DNA of 25,452 nt from Nemertoderma westbladi (lineage: Eukaryota; Xenacoelomorpha; Nemertodermatida; Nemertodermatidae). The position numbers and the translations under genes are program-made. Below the pieces are notes generated by a model that worked only from the letters and a program-made list of their open reading frames with translations, was not told where the DNA came from and made no database searches. How positions within the stretch are numbered: position 1 is the stretch's first letter; each line of letters begins with the position of its first letter. This document shows, in pieces, positions 1 through 9,363 of the stretch. The stretch lies in contig JAUCBJ010003971.1 of assembly GCA_032718475.1 (NCBI GenBank), forward strand, positions 1-25,452, read 5' to 3'.

Positions 1-940
1 CTAATCATACATAAACAAATTGTTCCAGAATATTGTGTATTTATTAAATAGAATAAATGGCCTGCAGTGAATAATAATTCTTGCAATCTTTGAATGCCTA
101 TTTCTCAGCTGTTTCTCAATGAAATTCAGATATTGCTACATATTTGGAATCCTTTCAACGCAAGCTTAGTATTGATGTGAAAAAATTACGACTAAAGTGA
201 AGAATGGCAATGATACAGAGGGTGCGATTTCGCAAAAGACACTTTTTTAAAACGCTTAGAAATAAAATTTAAAGGCGAAATCGAAAATTCCGGCTTCATG
301 GTAACAACCACGGTGAGTTTAACTAGTTGTGTTTCAAATTTCAAGCAATATGATAAAGATTTGAAGAAAAATTTGGGGGGGGGGGTCCGTGTCATCAGAA
401 AATGACACTATATTACGGGTCATGGTGTATATAATTTAGCGTGAGCTAAATTTAGTGTATTATTATCATTTAATCATTAAAATAATACGTAATAGAAGTA
501 CAGTATTAATACATAGGCCCTACACGTTTATCAGTACAAAGTGTAATGATCTAGCTAGTTATCAGAATCATTGTTTATTTTGTTGCCTAGCAACGTATCC
601 AGAATCCTTAGCTGGGAAACCTAGCAGACGTTCTAGTTCCAGGGTCGCCACAATAGCAACACGAAACCAGAAATCCATGATAAGATTATTAAGATTATTG
701 CTATGGGGGTTTTCCTGGTCACTAATTTCATTTCTGAGGTCCTAAAAAACGCTATATTTTGTACAAAAATCACATCAGACTTTACTACAGTATTTCGCTA
801 GAAAGTGAAGGACATTATCAGGAATCGGCATACATAAATGCTCTTTTACCAACGATTTGGCTGCATGGCATGGAACAACCTGCCGACTAATGAATATTGC
901 AATTGCATTATGGGACATCAAAAAAGTGTATTTTTTAACA

Positions 941-1001
941 CCCCCCCCCCCCCCCCCCCTGGTCATCATAAGACTCAGACCCCCCCCCCCCCCCCCCCCC
1001 C
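941..1001. repeat. Two long poly-C tracts
   Basis: Runs of 19 and 22 cytosines are separated by 20 bases. Their lengths may be inexact because homopolymers are error-prone in assembly. They could form i-motif or G-quadruplex structures, but that is inference. Confidence 0.85.
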
Positions 1002-1824
1002 TCTAAGTGTCATCAACTGCCTAAAACGGTAAGTCTAGAACTCTTTGAATTTGGAAGAGCATATACATACATATAACATACTGTACAAACATGTAATTTG
1101 TTTATGTTTACCTTAAAAGCGTAATAATAAATTAAACTAAAACACATCGCTATTCGAATATTTAATTCGTCATCAGGTGTAAATTAGTAATCGAAATACA
1201 CAGTAGTACACAGTTTGAGCGATTTATAAATAAGCCTATAAACATATAGAAATGGAAAACTGTATTTAGTTAAAGTTATTCAATGTTAACTCTTGCTTCT
1301 GAAGTATTTTATGTTTACCGTTTAATTTATAAATTATAGGGTGTCGATTTTTTTCTTATTCTAAAATTGCTAACGAATTTCGAATTTCTTCACATTCATA
1401 AACATTTTGAGTTACAGTAGTATTATTATTTCCACTTTCAAACACTTCACTTTCTGCGAGAGGTATCATAACAATTTTGCTGGAAATCGATTTTTTCTTC
1501 AACTAAAGGGAAAAGTAATTTGCATTTTACTCGAAATGGCTTTTTTGACTTACATTCAACAAGGACTTCATTACAGTCTTTTCACATTGCACGGCAGAAT
1601 TACCTTTTTTAAACGCAATAATTTATATTGTCCGTTTAAATCACTCATGATGTCCTTTTTTTTTACTTTTTATGTCCTCCAGAAATTTACGGTTAGGTTC
1701 CATGCTTCCGGTTTCTCTACTGCTGTTCTCTCAGGCTACCATAGTACCGGTATTAGTATACAGTATAGAGCACTATTTTGCAGTATTGTAAGTACAGATG
1801 CGGTAGGTATAAAGCAGGTATTTT

Positions 1825-1848
1825 AGTACCGGTACCGGTACCGGTACT
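1825..1848. repeat. 24-bp perfect palindrome of ACCGGT hexamers
   Basis: The hexamer ACCGGT is repeated head to tail between 1826 and 1847. The run is its own reverse complement over 24 bases. Similar ACCGGT and TAGGCCTA palindromes are scattered nearby (1853-1915) and elsewhere in the window. Confidence 0.85.
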
Positions 1849-2044
1849 GCTGTAGGCCTACTGTGTAGCCTACCATTTAAATAAGGTAATGATGGTAGGC
1901 CTACCGGCTGACCGGTTGTGCTAATAAATTTTAAATAATTGATAGGCCAAACTGGATTGTCCAAAATGACACACGACCTTTCACATAATTTATCACTTTT
2001 ATAATGGATCGACTACTGTCTTCTACAGTACTAACCGGCCTGAC

Positions 2045-3150
2045 TACTCCTTTCCCTCAGCCTCAATTAGTTAAGTGATCGTTTATTGTTTTGGTTAGAA
2101 AATCCCGCTTCTGTAACCTGCTCCTTTCACTCAATTTCAGCTTGCAGCTTGGTCTAGTGGTGACATTACTGTGCTTCCGATTAGGGAGCCCGGGTTCGAT
2201 CCCTAGATTGGGGCAGCACTGTTTGGGCACAGTACTTTAAATGCTGCAGCCTAACCCAACCCCGGCTTTCATCCTTCAGTGGTCGATAAATGGGAACCAA
2301 GGCAACTTGGGAAACAGAGTGGAAGGGTTTACTGTGGAAGATCACCCATGGTGGTGAACAGGCATTCCTTGGCTTAACGAGCCTAAAAGATTCTCCCATT
2401 CTTTCCCTCAATTAGTTAAGTGATCGTTTATTGTTTTGGTTAGGAAATCCCGCCTCTGTAACCTGCTCCTTTCCCTCAATTAGTTAAGTGATCATTTATT
2501 GTTTTGGTTAGAAAATCCCGCCTCTGTAAGCTGCTCCTTTCCCTCAATTAGTTAAGTGATCGTTTATTGTTTTGGTTAGGAAATCCCGCCTCTGTAACCT
2601 GCTCCTTTCCCTGAATTGGTAAAGTGACCGTTTATTGTTTTGGTTAGAAAGGCCCGCCTCTGTAACCTGCTCCTTTCCTTCATTTAGTAAAGTGACTGTT
2701 TATTGTTTTGGTTAGAAAATTCCGCCTCTGTAACCTGCTCCTTTCCCTCAATTAGTTAAGTGAACGTTTAGTGTTTTAGTTAGAAAATCCCGCCTCTGTA
2801 ACCTGCTCCTTTCCCTCAATTAGTTAAAGTGATCGTTTATTGTTTTGGTTTGGAAATCCCGCCTCTGTAACCTGCTCCTTTCCCTGAAATGGTAAAGTGA
2901 CCGTTTATTGTTTTGGTTAGAAAGGCCCGCCTCTGTAACCTGCTCCTTTCCTTCATTTGGTAAAGTGATTGTTTATTGTTTTGGTTAGAAAATCCCGCCT
3001 CTGTAACCTGCTCCTTACCCTGATTTGGTAAAGTGACCGTTTATTGTTTTGGTTAGAAAGGCTAGCCTCTGTAACCTGCTCCTTTTCTTCACTTGGTAAA
3101 GTGACTGTTTATTGTTTTGGTTAGAAAATCCGGCCTTCACCTGCTCCTTT
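2045..3150. repeat. 68-bp minisatellite array, interrupted by a SINE
   Basis: About a dozen units recur every 68 bases. The anchor CCTCTGTA falls at 2453, 2521, 2589, 2657, 2725, 2793, 2862, 2930, 2998 and 3066. Each unit reads CTGCTCCTTTCCCTCAATT, then a short AAGTGA-containing segment, then TTTATTGTTTTGGTTAGAAA. Variant types follow each other in order (GATCG, GATCG-like, GACCG with GGCCCGCC, GACTG/GATTG), which suggests a four-unit higher-order period. One unit left of the inserted SINE and the array to its right were once continuous. Confidence 0.9.
2137..2400 (+). mobile_element. tRNA-derived SINE inserted in the minisatellite
   Basis: This is a 264-bp insertion with RNA polymerase III promoter boxes: box A TGGTCTAGTGG at 2150-2160 and box B GGTTCGATCC at 2193-2202. 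It is flanked by a 13-bp target duplication with one mismatch (CTTTCACTCAATT at 2124-2136, CTTTCCCTCAATT at 2401-2413). The duplication lies in the 68-bp repeat unit, so the boundaries are well fixed. The head resembles a tRNA gene but continues into an unrelated body, so it is not a functional tRNA. Confidence 0.85.
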
Positions 3151-3298
3151 CTATCAATTGGTAATTGTTTTTGGCTATAAAATGAGTGTTTTGATACATC
3201 ATGTGGTAATCGATTATCGACAACAACCACAAACGATTACATTTAGAGTCTTTTACCATGACAGGCGCATATGGAAATCTATCTCATAGTCTATAAAT

Positions 3299-3413
3299 CA
3301 TGGAATTTTGAATGTTTTGGCACAGGCATAGTGAAACCAACTGTCCGACATGCCAGAAATCAACAAATTTTTAATGTTTTGGCATAGGCATGTTGAAATC
3401 AACTGTCCAGTAA
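3299..3413. repeat. Diverged tandem duplication of about 60 bp
   Basis: The string AATGTTTTGGCAYAGGCAT followed by GAAAYCAACTGTCC occurs twice, around 3310 and 3371, with scattered differences. No coding meaning is evident. Confidence 0.7.
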
Positions 3414-3435
3414 TCAGCAGTCTGACAGTTTATAA

Positions 3436-3692
3436 TATTAATAATAATATTGGTTATTTATATAGCGCTTTTCTACGCTCAGCATACTCAAAGCGCTTTT
3501 ATTATCATTACCCCAGCAAAGCCAGGTTCCCATTATACCGCTGGGTTGACGTAGGCACTAATGTCTAAAGTGTCTTGCCTAGGGACACAACAGTGCGAAA
3601 TTTCTACAGCCTTTAGTCAGATTCGAACCTGCGCCACCAAACACTATTGTGTAAGCAGTTCAGGCGCCGTATCCACTCGGACACTGCGACAT
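3436..3692 (-). mobile_element. tRNA-derived SINE with GCGCTATATAA-type 3' end
   Basis: On the minus strand the element starts with a tRNA-like head: box A region GTGTCCGAGTGGATA (complement of about 3669-3683) and box B GGTTCGAATC (complement of 3620-3629). It ends with AAAGCGC...GCGCTATATAAATAA and an AT-rich (AAT)n-like tail near 3436-3450. This tail motif is common in SINEs of marine invertebrates as I recall them. I could not define a target duplication. Confidence 0.75.
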
Positions 3693-3774
3693 TAAACTTT
3701 CGTTTGAAGAAATACATACATAAAAAGTCATTAAAGGACAACAAAAGTCATTAAAGGGACAACAAAATTCATTA

Positions 3775-4811
3775 TGGGTATAACTTTTCGCCGTATCCGT
3801 ATCCGTATGCATTTGCCGTATCCGTATGCACATACGCGTATGTGCGTATGCAATGGATTCCTATGGAGAATAATCCGTATGTGATTTTAGAGATTAGGCA
3901 TTGCGGACCAGTAAGAAGTGTACAACTCGCATGCAGACTGAAGACAGGTAGGCCTACTTAAAGCTAAGTGATTTAAAGAGTGTGGCTGCCGCTGCCTTAT
4001 GTCAAATAAACAATGCAGGACAGGTCCACAGTCCAGGATGAGTGACAGCCGGTGTCCGCCAGCCCCGGGTTGCGCCAGCAGTGCAGTACCTATTAACCAG
4101 TCAACTCTTCTTGACGCCGCTTGGAAAACTAACCAACCGTGATTTATTTTTGAACTGTTTTTCCACCAACCTGGCTATAGCTGTATAGAATGTTGTTGGT
4201 TGCTACACTATATGGCACTAACATAGTATAGACTGATAGAAGCAGCAATGAGAATGCTAAGGGAATAAACATTCGCACAGATATTGAAAACCGTCGGTCA
4301 GTCTGTCCTTCTTTGTGAATTTATTAACATATAATATATGTACCTTTACTTTCGCTGTTTCGGGGCCATTTATATAGTTAACCATATGCAGCCAAGTGCT
4401 TACAAGTCCAACCTAGTGCCAGTTAGTCAAACCACGTGTCAGCGAGTGCAACCGGGTGCCAGTAATTAATCTAAGTCCAACCGGGCGGCCAGGTGTCAGT
4501 TAGTACAATAAAACAAGCGCTGTGGCGCATCCCGGGGCTGAAGGACATCATCTGTCACTCATCCTGGACCTACAATGTTTATTTGCTATTAGGTCGTGGC
4601 AGCCGCACTCTTTAAATCATATCGCTTTTAAGTAGGCCTACCTGTCTTCTCTCCAGTCTGCATGTGTGCTGTACACTTCTTACTGGTCCGCAACGCCTAA
4701 TCTTTAAAATCACATACGGATTATTCTCCATAGGAATCCATTACATACGCGTATGTGCATACGGATACGGCAAATGCATACGGATACGGATACGGCGAAA
4801 AGTTATACCCA
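3775..4811. mobile_element. Foldback/MITE-like element with ~300-bp inverted arms
   Basis: The left arm (3775 to about 4078) and right arm (about 4522 to 4811) are inverted copies. Shared landmarks in inverted order are TGGGTATAAC at the tip, CCGTATCC repeats, the CATACGCGTATG palindrome, TAGGCCTAC, TTTAAAGAGTG and CCCCGGG. The same hexamer TCATTA flanks both sides (3769-3774 and 4813-4818, one extra base on the right), consistent with a target duplication. The spacer of about 440 bp carries no gene. It is probably a non-autonomous DNA transposon; the superfamily is not clear. A transcript across it would form a long hairpin. Confidence 0.8.
4390..4512. repeat. Short degenerate repeats within the foldback spacer
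   Basis: Variants of AGTCCAACC and GTGCCAGT(TA) recur with irregular 17-35 base spacing, just before the right inverted arm. Such repeats are often subterminal in non-autonomous elements. The function is unknown. Confidence 0.55.
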
Positions 4812-5158
4812 GTCATTATGCACAATTCCTAAAAAAAGGCGGATAAAAAAGTCAAATAAAAGGACATAAAAAATCACTGCCTTTTTTAAATAAATTTTTC
4901 AAGATTTAGGCGGCATATTTGAATGTTGTATATTATTAAGTTCAGTCAGTCAGTGATAGTTCTTTCGACTCGACAATAGCTGAATAGTATAGTCGAGTAG
5001 GCTACCGCGGACCGGAAAAGTGTAGTAGTTAGTCTTAGTACTGTAGTACAGTTGTAGTAGGCCTAATAAAGTACTGAAGTAAACAGACTGCCGTTCTTGA
5101 TATTACAAAGTACTGAACTCAGGAACTACACCTGTACACTGCTTTGTAAACTTCAAAC
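4812..5158 (+). other. Upstream region of the EXOSC6 gene
   Basis: These 347 bases lie between the foldback element and the EXOSC6 start codon. They hold the element's flanking duplication and AT-rich sequence. No TATA box or other core promoter element stands out, though the promoter and 5' untranslated region presumably lie here. Confidence 0.4.
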
Positions 5159-6004
5159 ATGCCTATTGATACGAAGAGAAACAACGCTCCAGTTGAGACT
5201 TTCTCTTATCATTTACTAGGCGATATAAATATAACCGACACCGAAAACGGTATTAAACCCAAAGATGAACCCAATCTAATTACCGGTAATTCATTATGTT
5301 TACGACCTGTGTACGTGAACGTCGGAGTTATCCCTCAAGCGAATGGCTCCGCGATCATAGAGATCGGCGAGACAAAAGTGGTTGCCGCGGTTTACGGACC
5401 ACGGGAATCGGCGCGCGTAGAGGATTACCAAACTCGAGCGAAACTCACCTGCGACTTGAGATACGCGCCATTCTCCGGCCGCCAACACAAATCGTTTGGG
5501 GTTCGTTCCGACGAGGAGCGAGATTTATCTTCACAGATTCAGCACAGTTTATCGCCCGCAATATTACTCAATAAATATCCAAAGAGTCATATAGATATTT
5601 ATGTGAATGTACTTCAGGATGATGGGGGTGTTCTCGCCGCTGCAATCACTGCTGCGAATTGCGCCGTGGTCGACTGCGGTGTGGAAATGTTAGACGTAGT
5701 TGTGGCAACAACAGCTGAGATGCATGGAGCCTCCATCGTTCTAGACCCCTCTTTATCGGGTAATGTTGGCGACCGATCCGACGCCACTCTGACTTTGGCG
5801 TTAATGCCCAGTACAGAACCCCCGCAGATAACGTGCTACGCTTTGGACGGCGGGTGTGACGTCACAATGATTGGTGACGTAATCGATGTGTGCACAGAGG
5901 CGTGTGTAGCCTTGCATAAGGTTGTGGGTGATGTTGTGAGGGCCGGATACTTAAAACAAGATATTGGGTCTAACACTAACAGTGATCAGTTAATGGAAAC
6001 GTAG
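5159..6004 (+). CDS. EXOSC6: Exosome complex component MTR3 (EXOSC6-like)
   Basis: This subunit of the RNA exosome belongs to the six-membered RNase PH-like ring, which in animals is a structural channel feeding RNA to the associated nucleases for 3'-5' processing and decay in nucleus and cytoplasm. The 281-residue frame is close to the human protein's length. Seen here: LCLRPVYVNVG (about 47-57) opening the RNase PH fold, GSAIIEIGETKV (63-74), DLRYAPFSGR (99-108), DDGGVLAAAITAANCAV (154-170), VEMLDVVV (175-182) and TLALMP (212-217). The VEMLDVVV and ALMP segments and the LRPVY opening fit MTR3 better than RRP41/EXOSC4, which has an RxDGR opening. The frame is intact and in one exon; the human gene is, to my knowledge, also intronless. 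The ATG at 5159 follows AT-rich non-coding DNA and gives a normal-length N-terminus. Confidence 0.9.
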   Translation: MPIDTKRNNAPVETFSYHLLGDINITDTENGIKPKDEPNLITGNSLCLRPVYVNVGVIPQANGSAIIEIGETKVVAAVYGPRESARVEDYQTRAKLTCDLRYAPFSGRQHKSFGVRSDEERDLSSQIQHSLSPAILLNKYPKSHIDIYVNVLQDDGGVLAAAITAANCAVVDCGVEMLDVVVATTAEMHGASIVLDPSLSGNVGDRSDATLTLALMPSTEPPQITCYALDGGCDVTMIGDVIDVCTEACVALHKVVGDVVRAGYLKQDIGSNTNSDQLMET

Positions 6005-6041
6005 CAATGTCGTAAATGATAAATTGAAATGTGTCAAAGAT

Positions 6042-6047
6042 ATTAAA
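6042..6047 (+). terminator. Candidate poly(A) signal ATTAAA for EXOSC6
   Basis: An ATTAAA variant polyadenylation hexamer lies 38 bases after the stop codon. No canonical AATAAA is seen in the following 200 bases. This is weak evidence on its own. Confidence 0.4.
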
Positions 6048-6269
6048 CACAATCGTTCACTAATTCATATTAGAAAATACAGTAAAAGACACAGAGCTAT
6101 AATTGGTAAAATTTGATTAATTGTATTTTTGTATTGTACCGGTATTGTAGTTCATCAATATTCCTTGAAATGTATAAAGTCGTAATTGCATTATCACTTA
6201 ATGTGGGATGTTGAACACATTGGCATTCAATGTACTGCAGTTATTGACTAGGCCTCGTACTGTAGTTCC

Positions 6270-6475
6270 TACTATACAATAGAATAGAATTTCACATCCA
6301 GGGATCCTATTGGGAGGCTTAAACTCAGTCATGGAGCACATTCTGGCGCTTAGAAGAAAAATTCAAGAGTGACCAAAAAAGAAAGACAGACTAACACTGG
6401 CTGTATCTTTGTTGACTACATTAAGGTCTTCGATTAAGTCTCTCGATCACGTATGTTCAGATTACAGTAATCAGA
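6270..6475 (+). mobile_element. Old LINE copy H, part 1 (reverse transcriptase)
   Basis: The DNA matches the intact LINE frame at about 25030-25250, from CTATACAATAGAAT through GGATCC, the CTTAGAAG...AAGAAAGACAG stretch and the TTTGTTGAC...TTCGAT...TCTCTC...CACGTATGTTCAG stretch. Stops and indels break the frame, so it is dead. It is continuous in element order with 6793-7395, and the join is occupied by another LINE fragment. Confidence 0.8.
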
Positions 6476-6792
6476 TGCCGTCGTCGTTTCTCATGGCTTC
6501 GTCTCCAGCTGAGTAATTTTTCGTGCCGCCTCCGCTTTGTAGAACATTGCTTTCGCCGTGAGGACCAGCCAGTGCCCAATCGTGTGTTTTGGCAGCCCCA
6601 TCGAGAAAATTAAACATGGTGGCCAGCCCATATCTTTCTTGAGACGCCTTTTGCAGGACACTTCCTTGAAGATGCGAATAATCTCGCGAAACTCATGGGG
6701 GATGGCGAGTTTTGGCGGCGCAATTTTGTCGACAAGCCGGCACAGCACAGCATTCTTAATGCAGCTATAATGCAGAATGCTGATTATAGATC
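6476..6792 (+). mobile_element. LINE 3' fragment inserted in copy H
   Basis: From about 6520 the sequence matches the C-terminal coding end of the same LINE family: the cysteine-histidine stretch RLRF-GHCFRRED, then the GGQP motif and the terminal CCGGCACAGCACAGCATTCTTAA. It ends near 6790 in a short 3' untranslated region. Immediately after, copy H resumes upstream in element order, so this is a separate 5'-truncated copy. The first 40 bases are unassigned. Confidence 0.7.
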
Positions 6793-7395
6793 TTATGGGG
6801 AGTCCTTCAGGGTGACACACTTCCACCATTCTTATTCGTAATTGTGGTATGTTCTACGCATGTCCTTAGGATATCTTAATAAAGATGGGGTGATGGTAAC
6901 ACCCCTTACTGGCACAAGAAGTTGAGGAAATCGAGCAACGTACCTTACTGATCTAGACTTTGCTGATGACTTAGGGGTACTGTCAGAATCACTAGAGGGA
7001 GCCCAAAGGCTCCTCTGCTCATTGGAGCAGGTTGCTTCTAGTGTTGGTCTTTTTGTCAATTCCAAGAAGACCCAAATCATGACAGTGAACCTTGACTGCC
7101 CTCAATAAATGTCTGATCGTAAGAGCATAAGCTCTAAGGATGGCTTGCTTGAGCACGTGGATGACTTCTGCTACTTGGGTTCATGGATCAGAAAGTCAGG
7201 TGAAGGAAGACCTTCGGATACGTAATTGAAAGGCATGGGTAGCGTTAAATAGTCTGTCCAGGATTTGGAAGTCCCATAGAATAAAACGGAACCTTAAGGT
7301 TCAATTAGTATATTTATGGCTGTACAGTAGTAGTACCAGTACTCTTATATGAGAGTCCACAAGATATGATATAGATAAGATAAGATATATACAAC
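6793..7395 (+). mobile_element. Old LINE copy H, part 2 (polymerase motif to mid C-terminus)
   Basis: The match starts at TATGGGGAGTCC (LQGD motif region) and runs through the FADD polymerase motif (ACTTTGCTGATGACTTAGG near 6957), the KTQIMTV segment, the YLGSWIRKSG segment and the RIWKS region to about 7366. In-frame stops and a frameshift make it non-functional. It stops at the 8-bp target duplication of the hAT element. The next piece of the same copy is found more than 8 kb away at 15536. Confidence 0.8.
7388..7395. repeat. Left target-site duplication TATACAAC
   Basis: These eight bases directly precede the CAAGGATG terminus. They are repeated perfectly at 15536-15543, directly after the opposite terminus. 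Eight bases is the usual hAT target duplication. Confidence 0.9.
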
Positions 7396-7563
7396 CAAGG
7401 ATGTTTTACGTTACGTTACGGTATTACGTTACGTTACGGTTGAAAAACTGAACTTTTTACGTTACGATATTACATTACGGAATAATTTCCAAATTACGTT
7501 ACGTTACTGTATTCCGAAAAAAATAATTGCGTATTACCGAAAATACCGTAACGTAATAACCGG
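7396..7563. repeat. Left terminal and subterminal ACGTTACG array
   Basis: Many copies of TTACGTTACG(GT) follow the terminus. Near 7540-7563 they turn into the inverted form (ACCGTAACGTAATAACC), so this end alone can fold back on itself. Such subterminal arrays are typical transposase binding regions in hAT elements. Binding here is inference. Confidence 0.8.
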
Positions 7564-7745
7564 TTCAGATTCCATAGGACCACAAAGAGATATTTAAAGT
7601 TTCATCCTAATTTTGTCTGAAAATCGGAAAATTATCGTTTTAATGTTTTGAAATAGCAAATTAACTTAACATAAAAATAACTTTAAATAATTGGTAGAAC
7701 GGCTTGGCTTGTGTTGTAATTGGTTGTCATAATAAGACACACAGG
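7564..7745. other. Unique AT-rich part of the outer hAT element
   Basis: About 180 bases between the subterminal array and the inner element. No coding frame or repeat is seen. The last bases (CACACAGG, 7738-7745) are the left target site of the inner element. Confidence 0.5.
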
Positions 7746-7919
7746 CAGTGCTCCCAGTTGCACCTTTTTTACCTTTTTTCTAGCCATTTACCTTTTTTAC
7801 CTTTTTTTTAACAACCCCAGATGATATTGATATATCAATATGTAAAGTCGTGTTATACAATCTTAATGGTATAGGCGCGTTTCCAATTTATATTATTTAT
7901 CCAAATATTACTAAAGTAA

Positions 7920-9337
7920 GACTACAGTTGTATGGCCAATAGGCCTACTCATTCTGTTTTTCTGTTTGGTACACAGTACTGCAGTACACACTCAGACTCA
8001 GTCTGTTAATACTCAATAGGCGTACAGAAACTGAAAGATATCAGTCAGTCAGTGAGTCTGTTCTGTCAGTCTGTAGGCTGTATAATGTTTTGATTTGATT
8101 TGATGTATTCATACTGTATTAGGCAGCACTACCGTCTACTGTCACACTGTACAGTTGTACTGCATTCTGGCATTATCTGGCATTATAATTATAACTTTAT
8201 AATATTAAATATTATGACTACAGTTGTATGGCCAATAGGCCTACTCATTCTGTTTTTCTGTTTGGTACACAGTACTGTAGGTTCCACCTTGGTGTAGTGG
8301 TTGCATTGAATTCACATCTCCCGTAGGTCGTGGGTTCGATCCTCACATAGGCCAGGGCAGTTTTCGTTTCGGCACGAATTCTTTAAAGGGACCAGCCAGG
8401 GTGCATCTCTGCCTTGCAACCTTAAGTGGTAGCTAAATGAGTACTGGAGTTTCCTCTGGGGAGTAAAGTTCTGGGGGGACCGCACTGGAAATAAGTCGTC
8501 AGACTTTGTGCGTAATCCCTGGCCTAACGGCCGAAGAAAATTTACTTTACTTTACTTTACTGCAGTACACACTCAGACTCAGTCTGTCAATACTCAATAG
8601 GCGTACAGAAACTGAAAGATATCAGTGAGTCTGTTCTGTAGGCTGTATAATGTTTTGATTTGATGTATTCATACTGTATTAGGCAGCACTACCGTCTACT
8701 GTCACACTGTACAGTTGTACTGCATTCTGGCATTATCTGGCATTATAATTATAACTTTATAATATTAAATATTATGACTACAGTTGTATGGCCAATAGGC
8801 CTACTCATTCTGTTTTTCTGTTTGGTACACAGTACTGCAGTACACACTCAGACTCAGTCTGTTAATACTCAATAGGCGTACAGAAACTGAAAGATATCAG
8901 TGAGTCTGTTCTGTAGGCTGTATAATGTTTTGATTTGATTTGATGTATTCATACTGTATTAGGCAGCACTACCGTCTACTGTCACACTGTACAGTTGTAC
9001 TGCATTCTGGCATTATCTGGCATTATAATTATAACTTTATAATATTAAATATTATGACTACAGTTGTATGGCCAATAGGCCTACTCATTCTGTTTTTCTG
9101 TTTGGTACACAGTACTGCAGAACACACTCAGACTCAGTCTGTCAATACTCAATAGGCGTACAGAAACTGAAAGATATCAGTGAGTCTGTTCTGTAGGCTG
9201 TATAATGTTTTGATTTGATTTGATGTATTCATACTGTATTAGGCAGCACTACCGTCTACTGTCACACTGTACAGTTGTACTGCATTCTGGCATTATCTGG
9301 CATTATAATTATAACTTTATAATATTAAACTTATATC
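7920..9337. repeat. Four tandem 280-bp units upstream of the transposase
   Basis: Units begin with GACTACAGTTGTATGGCC at 7920, 8216, 8776 and 9056. The first is 296 bp because of extra TCAGTCAG/TCAGTCT copies. The second is enlarged by a SINE, the third is 280 bp, and the fourth diverges near 9330, just before the transposase start. Identity between units is very high, so amplification looks recent. Each carries an open frame of about 65 codons that is identical by duplication only and has no domain. Tandem units directly before a transposase may act as promoter or binding arrays (inference). Confidence 0.92.
8278..8557 (+). mobile_element. tRNA-derived SINE with (TTTAC)n tail
   Basis: About 280 bp interrupts the second tandem unit. 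It carries box A TGGTGTAGTGG (8290-8300), box B GGTTCGATCC (8333-8342) and a tail of TTTAC repeats (8541-8560). The short target duplication TACTG lies at 8273-8277 and 8558-8562. The undisturbed sequence in the neighbouring units gives the empty site directly. The tRNA-like head is followed by an unrelated body ending in GGCCTAACGGCCGAAG. Confidence 0.88.
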
Positions 9338-9363
9338 TTATAACTTTAAAATATTATTATACC

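Larger units (their letters stand above)
1..2044. other. Non-coding AT-rich stretch with homopolymer tracts
   Basis: I see no gene here. The short open frames have no recognisable domain, and several are translations of poly-C or low-complexity DNA. Notable content is a G11 run at 375-385 next to a small hairpin (GTGTCAT...ATGACAC), a C19 run at 941-959, a C22 run at 980-1001, and a cluster of TAGGCCTA/ACCGGT palindromes around 1825-1910. Confidence 0.6.

Noticed and set aside
455-745. 96-codon plus-strand frame
   Set aside because: No recognisable motif, located between simple repeats. It is consistent with chance.
1407-1826. 139-codon plus-strand frame
   Set aside because: It is Phe/Ser-rich reading of AT-rich DNA with no domain and no supporting signals.
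2150-2202. Functional tRNA gene
   Set aside because: Box A and box B are present, but the flanks do not form an acceptor stem, and the 13-bp target duplication marks a SINE. The same holds for 8290-8342 and the minus-strand 3620-3683.
2045-3150. CRISPR-like array
   Set aside because: The 68-bp units are contiguous variants with no unique spacers. The genome is eukaryotic.
7396-7563. Left ACGTTACG patch as a complete stand-alone MITE
   Set aside because: It can fold on itself, but the 8-bp duplication TATACAAC is found only with the matching end at 15535, not at 7564.
8100-9155. Three repeated open frames of 65-71 codons as a small gene family
   Set aside because: They are identical only because the 280-bp unit is tandemly duplicated. 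They have no domain and no independent conservation.
9220-9363. Transposase start extended to 9220 (891 residues)
   Set aside because: The extra 48 codons are the fourth 280-bp tandem repeat, whose frame is also open in the other units. The ATG at 9364 starts just before the BED-like finger.
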